A DNA stretch of 9,956 bases from Actinomycetes bacterium. GTDB taxonomy: Bacteria > Actinomycetota > Actinomycetes > Mycobacteriales > Micromonosporaceae. Where the stretch lies: assembly GCA_023437285.1 (NCBI GenBank), contig JAEZGP010000599.1:1-9956 (forward strand), given 5' to 3'. The translations under genes and the position numbers were made by a program. Positions 1 to 5,077 of the stretch are shown here, piece after piece. Under the pieces are notes generated by a model. It did no database searches, was not told where the DNA came from, and saw only the letters and a list, made by a program, of their open reading frames with translations. The first letter of the stretch is position 1. Each line of letters begins with the position of its first letter.

Positions 1-156
1 GCCACCGAGGAGGTCGTGCACATGCTCGACGACATGGGCATCGAGACGGGCGTCAACCTCGACAAGCTGCTCGACGCGGCCCGCCTGGCGCAGAAGATCG
101 TGGGACGCGACCTGCCCAGCGGCGTCCTGAAGGCCGGCCCGCGGGTGCCTCGCTGA
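1..156 (+). CDS. mvaB: Hydroxymethylglutaryl-CoA lyase, C-terminal end (partial)
   Basis: This is the last 51 codons of an open frame that enters from the left edge and stops at TGA 154-156. The visible protein begins ATEEVVHMLDDMGIETGVNL and continues DKLLDAARLAQKIVGRDLPS. It matches the C-terminal end of HMG-CoA lyases, where a 'GNVATEDLVYML...GI.TGVNL.KLLEA' segment follows the catalytic cysteine loop. The family cleaves HMG-CoA to acetyl-CoA and acetoacetate, the last step of leucine breakdown, in the cytoplasm of bacteria. The catalytic residues are outside the window. The MCC-like carboxylase and acyl-CoA dehydrogenase 5 kb downstream support a leucine-type pathway. The related DRE-TIM metallolyase families are less likely, because the TGVNL-KLL motif is typical of HMG-CoA lyase. 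Confidence 0.85.
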   Translation, partial: ATEEVVHMLDDMGIETGVNLDKLLDAARLAQKIVGRDLPSGVLKAGPRVPR

Positions 157-180
157 TTCCGCGGTGCCTCGCTGATTCCG
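144..180. repeat. Tandem 19-bp duplication over the mvaB stop codon
   Basis: An 18-base identical sequence, GGTGCCTCGCTGATTCCG, occurs at 144-161 and again at 163-180, giving a 19-bp period. The first copy encodes the last residues (V-P-R) and the TGA stop of the HMG-CoA lyase. The second copy is non-coding and ends next to the hairpin at 181-215. It looks like a recent replication-slippage or junction duplication. Confidence 0.9.
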
Positions 181-215
181 TGATTAAAGGAATTCGGTTC
201 GCATTCCTTTAATCA
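181..215. terminator. Perfect 13-bp inverted repeat, probable transcription terminator
   Basis: TGATTAAAGGAAT (181-193) is the exact reverse complement of ATTCCTTTAATCA (203-215), with a 9-base loop. It lies 25 bases after the HMG-CoA lyase stop, where a terminator is expected. The stem is unusually AT-rich for this GC-rich genome and has no clean U-tract after it, so it is not a textbook intrinsic terminator. It could instead be an operator for the surface-protein gene or a remnant of an inserted element. Confidence 0.5.
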
Positions 216-231
216 AATAATGCGCTGTTTC

Positions 232-261
232 TTGATATTCGTCGCTTCTTAGCGTTCTATT
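232..261 (+). promoter_or_regulatory. Possible sigma-70-like promoter of the surface-protein gene
   Basis: TTGATA (232-237) matches 5 of 6 bases of the -35 consensus. It is followed after an 18-base spacer by TCTATT (256-261), which matches 4 of 6 bases of the -10 consensus. Both lie in the AT-rich leader (181-290, 41 G/C in 110 bases), about 45 bases before the ribosome binding site. The -10 is weak, because its second position is C rather than A. A small palindrome, ACCTAGGT (265-272), and a TTACC/GGTAA pair (263-267 / 280-284) follow in the presumed 5' leader and could be regulatory. Confidence 0.35.
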
Positions 262-293
262 CTTACCTAGGTGTTTTGGGGTAAATAGGACTT

Positions 294-299
294 GGAGGG
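294..299 (+). promoter_or_regulatory. Shine-Dalgarno site fixing the start of the surface-protein gene
   Basis: GGAGGG at 294-299 lies 4 bases before ATG 304. A TTG at 292 opens the same frame but overlaps this site, so it has no ribosome binding site of its own. ATG 304 also puts the basic MRRTR stretch directly at the N-terminus of the signal peptide. Confidence 0.75.
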
Positions 300-303
300 C
301 GAG

Positions 304-405
304 ATGCGGCGCACGCGCGGTGGCACGCTGGACCGGGCCGCGGCCGCGCTCGCGGTCGTCGTACTGGCAGGTATCACCCTGGCCAATCCGCCGTCGGCGT
401 ATGCC
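304..405 (+). other. Sec signal peptide of the surface protein
   Basis: Residues 1-34: a basic n-region (MRRTR), a hydrophobic core AAAALAVVVLAGITLA, and a PPSAYA c-region giving an A-x-A cleavage site before A35. Cleavage after residue 37 (A-L-A) is an alternative. Confidence 0.8.
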
Positions 406-3400
406 GCCCTGGCGCGCCTGACCGACTTCGAGATCGACGGTAACCAGGTCGTCAACGGGGTGCCGCCGGGAGCCGGCGTCGACTGGGACAACGCCGACGC
501 GAAGCTCCAGGGTTCTGCCCGCAACGACGCCGAACCGTGCACCGGCAAGAACGACGACACCCTCGGCAACAGCTCGCTCAACGATCTTGACGTGATCAAC
601 CCCGTCGTCGCGCAGAACGCCAACGTCAGCGGCAAGGCCGACCTGTGCAACGCCTACGTGGCGTGGGAGGCTGTGAACGTCGGCGGGCGGACGCACTACG
701 TGATCTATGGCGCGTGGCGCACCCGGCCCAACCAGACCGGCCAGGTCAGCTACTACATGCCCCTCGTGCCGGCGACCGCGACGAGCAACGCCGGCGTCCT
801 GCTTATCCGGTTCGACTACGAATCCAACACCCGCGCGACAACCGCGTACGTGCGTCGCTGGACCGGCAACGGCTGGAACCAGGTCCGGGAACGAATCGGT
901 TTCGAGGCGGCCGTGTCCACCCCGTCACCCGCCTCCTTCGGCGAGTTCGCCCTCGACCTGACCGCCGCGGGCATCATCGACGACAACGCCGCCTGCCAAC
1001 GGTTCCTGGTGCCGTACGGGTTCACGCAGACGGGCAACAGCGATAGCGCGCGCCTCAAGGACTACGTCCGGTTCAGCCCTGTGCCGCAACTCGACACCTG
1101 TGCGTCGGTGCAGGTCAACAAGATCACCAGCCCCGCGTCACCGAGCCCCGCCATCGACTTCGACGTCACGCTCTCGGAGGCCAACGGAGCGCACAGCTAC
1201 CCGGTCGGACTCACCGTTCCCGGCGACGCGTCGCAGACGCTCACCCAGGTCGCGGCGTCCCCGGACTACCAGCTCACGGAGTCGTCGCCGCCCACGCCGT
1301 GGTCGCTGCGCAGCATCGTCTGCAACGCGTACGAGCTGGTCGGCGGCCAGAAGACCGCCCGTCCCGTGTCCGTAACGCTTGTCTCCAACGGCGTCGCCAC
1401 AGGCGAGGACCTTCCCATCGTTCCGCCGGCGTACCTGCCGTCCGCGGCGGACGGTCTCTCGGCCTCGTGCGAGCTGCGCAACAGCGCGCCATCGCTGACC
1501 CTCATCAAGGAGGTCAACAGCGCGGCACGGCCAAGCCCGACCGCCACGCCCGACATGTGGCTGCTGCGTGCGACCGGGCCGCAGAACGTGAGTGTGACCG
1601 GCTCCGCCGAGGGCGTCGCGACCGTGGTCGCCCCGGGCACCTACACGCTGTCGGAGGCCCGTAACCCCGCCAAGCCGCCACCCGTCTCGTACGACGACGG
1701 GACGACGTGGGATTGCGGCGCCGGCCCGACGACCACCGTCACCATCACAGCGACCTCCAACGCCACCTGCCGGATCGTCAACACCGCCAGCCCGGCACAG
1801 CTGACGCTCGTCAAGGTCGTCGACAGTACGGGCGACCCCGGCACGCCCCCCGATGCCGGCGACTTCACCCTGACCGCCACTTTCCAGTCGGGCCAGGCGG
1901 GTGACACGGGTGCGCTCGACGGGCTCGGCGCGGTAACGGGCGCCGTGGGCGACCCGGAGGTGACGGACCGGCGCGTCAAGCGCGGCGTCTACAACCTCGC
2001 CGAGACCACCGCCCCCGGGTACCTCGCCTCGTGGGAGTGCGTGGACGGCAACGGCACGGTGCTGAGCACGACGCCGCAGGTCTCCATCCCGACGGTCGAC
2101 ACGGGCGACCGGGCCAATGTGCTCCGGACCATCGACGTGACCTGCACGGTGACCAACCGCTACTCCCAGGTACAGGTGACGATCAGCGGCCCGGCCGTCA
2201 ACGTGGTCGGCGAGGCGCACGTCTTCACCGTCACGGTCACCCAGGAGGTGGCCGGCACGCGGCGCCCGGTCGAGGGCATCGTCCCCCGCCTGGCGATCGT
2301 GGCCGAGGAGAATTTCCAGGAAGGCCGCGACTACACCGTCGTCAACGGCTGCCTCGACGGCACCAACGCGCAGGGACAGTGCACGGTCACCATCGCGGCC
2401 ACCTCTCCCGGCGTCGTCCGCATCGACGCCACGGGCCTGCCGGCCCCGTACGACGTGACCTTCACCGACCCGCCGTCCTCGCAGAAGCGGTTCCGGGCGT
2501 ACCAGGTCACCGCGGAGGGCTCCGGGCTGAACCTGGCCGGGCGGAGTCACACGTTCACGCTGGCGGGCATCCAGTTCGCCGCGACCGACGCCGACGACAA
2601 GCCCTCGGGCCAGGGCCCCCTGGAGGCGGGCTCGATCATACGGTTCACCTGGTCGGGGCCGGGGACCGCGACAGGGCCCGGGGTCACCGCGCTGGGCGGC
2701 ACCGCATACCAGTGCGTCGTGGGCAACGCGGGCACCTGCGCGCTCACGGTGACCTCCAACGCGGCGGCGGTCGGCACGCTGACGGTCACGGGAATCTCCG
2801 TCTTCCTCGACCCGGGCGACGGGACCCGGACGGAGTCCCGGATCGAGGTGGGCGACGCCGCTCTCATCGGCGAACCGGCGGTACTGACCAAGACGTGGGC
2901 CTCGTTCAACGTCACCGTGGCCGGATCGCCGTCGGTCAACCTGATCGGCCAGCCACACACCTTCACGTTCACGGCCACCAAGTCGGTCGGTGCCGCCGCC
3001 CCCCAGCCCGCCGCGGGTGCCACCCTGACGTTCGCGTGGGACCCGAGCTCCCCGGAGCTGACGGCGGACCCACCGGAGTCGTGCGTCCTCGACGCGGCCG
3101 GCACGTGCGAGGTCGTGGTGCGCGCCACGACCTTCGGGACCGGCACGATGACGGTGACCGGGCTGAACGGGGTACCCGTCGGCGACAGCACGCTGTCGGT
3201 CTCCGTGGACGACCCGTGGGCGGCCGACGCGCTGAAGCTGCCGCCGGACCCGGCGACCAAGACCTGGGTCGGCTACACGCTGGCGGTGGAGCCCAACGCG
3301 TCCAACAACATCGTGGACGAGCCGCACATCCTCACGATCCGGGTCAGCGGACGCGGCGGCCCGGCGGGCCCGGCACCCGGACCGACCGCTCCGACCGGCA

Positions 3401-4578
3401 CCAAGGTCGATGCCACGGTGGTGACCGGTGCCGCGGCGGTGGACACGGCCGCCAGCACGTGCCTGACCACCGGGACCGACAGCGTGGGCCAGTGCACGAT
3501 CGTCGTGCGCAACACCGGCTCCGGCAACGCCACGGTGCAGCTCACCCACGTACGGGAGCTGAGTATCGCCGGCCAGGACTTCGGCACACTGCCGCTGTTC
3601 GATGCCGGCGGCAACCCGACGCCGGGGCTGCTGTTCGTCGAGGGCCCCGAGGACGTGCAGGCGGCCAAGACGTGGTGGGAAACGCGCGTACGGCTCAGCG
3701 ACGCGGCGACCAACCCCGCCGGCCAGCCGCACACGTTCACCGCCCGGGTCGAGCGATCGGCGGACGGGACGACGTGGGAGTCCGCCCCGGACGGCACGCT
3801 GCTGACGTACACCTGGACGTCGCGGCCGGCGGGCGTGGGCAAGGTCATGACCGACACCTGCGCGACCGGAGGCACGGTCGCCGGTGCCTGCCGGATCGTG
3901 GTGACGGCCGCTGGGGCCGCCACCGGCACGCTGACCGTCACCGGCGTGCGCACGCCGATCGACCGCAACGGCGACGGCGTCTACGGTCACGACACCGACG
4001 GCGACGGCGATGTCGACGAGTACGGCGACGAGATCGTCACCGTGCCGGCGGACAAGGTGGTCGGCGTGCTGGAGACCACGAAGCAGTGGGTCGGCAGCGG
4101 CCGCCTCGCGCTCGCGAAGACCAGCGACACGCCCTCGCTCACGCCCGGCCAGGCGTTCCACTACGTGCTCACGGCGGCCAACGTCGGCGACGCACCGATC
4201 GGGCCGGTCACGGTCACCGACGACCTGCCCGCCGCCCTGACCGTCCTGTCGGTCACGGCGGGCAAGGGCTGGACGTGTGCCCGGTCCGGCGTACGGGTCT
4301 CCTGCACGCGGGCGACCCTCGCGGCCGGCGCGCGGTCGGCGGCCGTCGACCTGCACGTCAGGCTGGCCGCGACGTACCGGGGCTTCACGCTCAGCAACGT
4401 CGGGGTGGTCCGCGGCCCGACGGGACGCCCGGTCACGGACACCGAGGTCCTGCCGGTGGTCAGGCCGCTGCCGGTCACCGGGACGGGCTCGGAACCGCTG
4501 TGGCTCGGGTTCGTACTGGTCCTCAGCGGCTTCGCCCTCCTGTACCTCGGTCGCCGGCGTGGGCCGCGCCGCGGGTGA
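304..4578 (+). CDS. Large LPXTG cell-wall-anchored multi-domain surface protein
   Basis: The protein has 1424 residues and is probably a sortase-anchored stalk or adhesin on the outer face of the cell. Domains in order: a signal peptide (basic MRRTR, hydrophobic 12-27, likely cleavage after AYA at 34); an N-terminal domain (about 38-262) opening DFEIDG and carrying DWDNA, of a type seen at the front of secreted actinobacterial proteins; three CnaB/SpaA-like prealbumin folds (about 262-397, 398-499, 500-619); five Ig-like repeats (620-727, 728-861, 862-984, 985-1120, 1121-1258); a DUF11-type domain (about 1259-1380); then LPVTG (1389-1393), a hydrophobic helix and RRRGPRRG. No catalytic motif is visible, so adhesion or structural spacing is inferred from architecture. 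Codon use is GC-rich like its neighbours although the leader is AT-rich. No sortase is present in the window. The gene is monocistronic and convergent with the XRE gene. Confidence 0.88.
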   Translation: MRRTRGGTLDRAAAALAVVVLAGITLANPPSAYAALARLTDFEIDGNQVVNGVPPGAGVDWDNADAKLQGSARNDAEPCTGKNDDTLGNSSLNDLDVINPVVAQNANVSGKADLCNAYVAWEAVNVGGRTHYVIYGAWRTRPNQTGQVSYYMPLVPATATSNAGVLLIRFDYESNTRATTAYVRRWTGNGWNQVRERIGFEAAVSTPSPASFGEFALDLTAAGIIDDNAACQRFLVPYGFTQTGNSDSARLKDYVRFSPVPQLDTCASVQVNKITSPASPSPAIDFDVTLSEANGAHSYPVGLTVPGDASQTLTQVAASPDYQLTESSPPTPWSLRSIVCNAYELVGGQKTARPVSVTLVSNGVATGEDLPIVPPAYLPSAADGLSASCELRNSAPSLTLIKEVNSAARPSPTATPDMWLLRATGPQNVSVTGSAEGVATVVAPGTYTLSEARNPAKPPPVSYDDGTTWDCGAGPTTTVTITATSNATCRIVNTASPAQLTLVKVVDSTGDPGTPPDAGDFTLTATFQSGQAGDTGALDGLGAVTGAVGDPEVTDRRVKRGVYNLAETTAPGYLASWECVDGNGTVLSTTPQVSIPTVDTGDRANVLRTIDVTCTVTNRYSQVQVTISGPAVNVVGEAHVFTVTVTQEVAGTRRPVEGIVPRLAIVAEENFQEGRDYTVVNGCLDGTNAQGQCTVTIAATSPGVVRIDATGLPAPYDVTFTDPPSSQKRFRAYQVTAEGSGLNLAGRSHTFTLAGIQFAATDADDKPSGQGPLEAGSIIRFTWSGPGTATGPGVTALGGTAYQCVVGNAGTCALTVTSNAAAVGTLTVTGISVFLDPGDGTRTESRIEVGDAALIGEPAVLTKTWASFNVTVAGSPSVNLIGQPHTFTFTATKSVGAAAPQPAAGATLTFAWDPSSPELTADPPESCVLDAAGTCEVVVRATTFGTGTMTVTGLNGVPVGDSTLSVSVDDPWAADALKLPPDPATKTWVGYTLAVEPNASNNIVDEPHILTIRVSGRGGPAGPAPGPTAPTGTKVDATVVTGAAAVDTAASTCLTTGTDSVGQCTIVVRNTGSGNATVQLTHVRELSIAGQDFGTLPLFDAGGNPTPGLLFVEGPEDVQAAKTWWETRVRLSDAATNPAGQPHTFTARVERSADGTTWESAPDGTLLTYTWTSRPAGVGKVMTDTCATGGTVAGACRIVVTAAGAATGTLTVTGVRTPIDRNGDGVYGHDTDGDGDVDEYGDEIVTVPADKVVGVLETTKQWVGSGRLALAKTSDTPSLTPGQAFHYVLTAANVGDAPIGPVTVTDDLPAALTVLSVTAGKGWTCARSGVRVSCTRATLAAGARSAAVDLHVRLAATYRGFTLSNVGVVRGPTGRPVTDTEVLPVVRPLPVTGTGSEPLWLGFVLVLSGFALLYLGRRRGPRRG
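1087..2160 (+). other. Three CnaB/SpaA-like domains with K/E/N triads
   Basis: This covers residues 262-619 of the surface protein. Each domain starts with a strand carrying a lysine (VQVNK 273, LTLIK 402, LTLVK 504). Each has a Y-x-L-x-E motif (E326, E451, E567) and ends with a strand finishing in asparagine (CELRN 393, CRIVN 493, CTVTN 618). This Lys/Glu/Asn arrangement is the one that forms intramolecular isopeptide bonds in CnaB domains of Gram-positive pili and adhesins. Each domain also has a cysteine pair (340/389, 471/489, 579/614) that could form a disulfide near the last strand. Bond formation is inferred, not shown. Confidence 0.7.
2161..4077 (+). repeat. Five divergent Ig-like protein repeats (about 108-138 residues each)
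   Basis: Repeats start near residues 620, 728, 862, 985 and 1121. Shared marks are a [TA]KTW entry in repeats 3-5; an N-(V/L/I/P)-x(2)-(E/Q/R)-x-H-x-(F/L)-T strand (EAHVFT, RSHTFT, QPHTFT, EPHILT, QPHTFT); a paired-cysteine loop C-x(7-10)-C whose last residues are G-(Q/T/A)-C; and, in several, a G-T-(L/M)-T-V-T-G strand. They are divergent in DNA sequence, so this is an old domain duplication and not a recent tandem repeat. The TKQW at 1259 shows that the same linker introduces the DUF11 domain. Confidence 0.75.
3961..4032 (+). other. Asp-rich calcium-loop-like insertion in the last Ig repeat
   Basis: Residues 1220-1243 read DRNGDGVYGHD followed by TDGDGDVDEYGDE. The spacing D-x-N-x-D-G and D-x-D-x-D-G resembles calcium loops of EF-hand, dockerin or thrombospondin-3 type. 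It occurs only in the repeat next to the DUF11 domain. Calcium binding is inferred from spacing. The usual residue-12 glutamate is not cleanly placed. Confidence 0.55.
4468..4569 (+). other. LPVTG sortase sorting signal
   Basis: LPVTG is at residues 1389-1393, followed by TGSEP, a hydrophobic helix (LWLGFVLVLSGFALLYL) and the basic tail GRRRGPRRG at the C-terminus. This is the tripartite sorting signal recognised by sortases, which cleave between T and G and link the protein to the peptidoglycan precursor. Confidence 0.9.
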
Positions 4579-4590
4579 GCGGTACTGGCT

Positions 4591-4618
4591 ACCGGTACCG
4601 GAGCCCGGGTGGTACGGT
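4591..4618. terminator. Candidate bidirectional terminator between convergent genes
   Basis: ACCGGTACC (4591-4599) pairs with GGTACGGT (4611-4618) with a single bulged G and an 11-base loop. It lies 12 bases after the stop of the surface-protein gene and 21 bases beyond the stop of the convergent XRE gene. There is no U-tract, as is common in high-GC actinomycetes. Confidence 0.4.
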
Positions 4619-4639
4619 CGCCGGCCGCCCTCGTCCCGA

Positions 4640-4930
4640 CTAGGCCGCAGCGGATCCGTGAGGGCGAAAAGCGATGTCGAGATCCGCGCTCAACGCTGCG
4701 GCAAGCCGGATCAGTAGTGGAACAGTGGGAGTAGCACCGCCGGACTCGAGGCGCGAAAGCTGCGGCTGGGTCATGCCCGCCCGCTCGGCCAACTCGGCCT
4801 GGGTAAGGCCGAGTTCGACCCGCCGGTCGTACACCATCTGCCCGAGCATGAGAGAAGCCCGGGCCTCGTCGTACGCCGCGGCGTGCTCGTCGGCTCCGGT
4901 GCGTTCCCATCGGACATGTCGCGTCGGCAT
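4640..4930 (-). CDS. XRE-family helix-turn-helix regulator (HigA-antitoxin-like)
   Basis: This is a 96-residue cytoplasmic DNA-binding protein. A short N-terminal extension (1-30, including YDEARASLMLGQMV) leads into a helix-turn-helix at about 31-86. The first HTH helices contain LGLTQAELAERAG (40-52), the recognition helix TQPQLSRLESG is at 54-64, and the packing helix is TVPLLIRLAAALSADL. The short size and the 'YDEAR' lead resemble antitoxins of HigBA/RelBE-type pairs. However, no RelE/HigB-like toxin frame is visible on either side, so it is an orphan here. I chose ATG 4930 because GGAAGGA (4940-4946) lies 9 bases upstream. A GTG at 4939 would directly abut that site. Its target is unknown. 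It could regulate itself, the carboxylase operon it diverges from, or the convergent surface-protein gene. Confidence 0.85.
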   Translation of the reverse strand: MPTRHVRWERTGADEHAAAYDEARASLMLGQMVYDRRVELGLTQAELAERAGMTQPQLSRLESGGATPTVPLLIRLAAALSADLDIAFRPHGSAAA

Positions 4931-4939
4931 ATCGTGCAC

Positions 4940-4946
4940 TCCTTCC
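4940..4946 (-). promoter_or_regulatory. Ribosome binding site of the XRE gene
   Basis: Read on the minus strand, this is GGAAGGA, 9 bases before ATG 4930. It favours that start over the GTG at 4939, which has no spacing at all. Confidence 0.55.
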
Positions 4947-4961
4947 CGCTAGGTAACGCGA

Positions 4962-4993
4962 GTATGTCCGCCATTGCCATTCTTGGTATGTCC
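4962..4993. promoter_or_regulatory. Direct repeat GTATGTCC in the divergent intergenic region
   Basis: GTATGTCC occurs at 4962-4969 and 4986-4993, 24 bases apart start to start. On the minus strand (GGACATAC) it lies just upstream of the XRE gene. The copy nearer the gene contains CATACT, a 4/6 match to a -10 box. It may be an autoregulatory operator and/or promoter of the XRE gene. The evidence is only repetition and position. Confidence 0.3.
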
Positions 4994-5050
4994 CGCGAGG
5001 CGTCATTGGTCAGGTTCGTGGGGGGCATGGTGGGCGCGAATGGGGTAACC

Positions 5051-5062
5051 TAACGATCGTTA
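5051..5062. promoter_or_regulatory. Perfect palindrome TAACGATCGTTA, TetR-type operator candidate
   Basis: This is a 12-bp perfect palindrome ending 15 bases before the carboxylase start codon and directly abutting its ribosome binding site (AGGGGG, 5063-5068). Palindromes of the form TAACG-CGTTA are typical operators of TetR-family repressors of fatty and branched acyl-CoA catabolic operons in actinobacteria. TAACCT (5046-5051) could be the -10 box, which would put the transcription start inside the palindrome. No good -35 is visible. No TetR gene is in the window. Confidence 0.6.
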
Positions 5063-5077
5063 AGGGGGTGCCGGTCG

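Noticed and set aside
1138..4356. Very long (1072-codon) antisense open frame opposite the surface-protein gene
   Set aside because: It is Arg/Gly/Asp-rich shadow translation typical of high-GC antisense frames. It lies fully inside a gene with clear domains and has no recognisable motif or ribosome binding site.
2031..4643. 870-codon plus-strand frame overlapping the surface-protein gene
   Set aside because: It is a frame shadow with His/Arg/Gly-rich composition and no domain. The coding frame is fixed by the signal peptide, repeats and LPVTG of the overlapping gene.
4771..5028. 85-codon minus-strand frame as a possible toxin partner of the XRE gene
   Set aside because: It overlaps the XRE gene in another frame and shows no RelE/HigB features. 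A true partner would normally be adjacent and not embedded.
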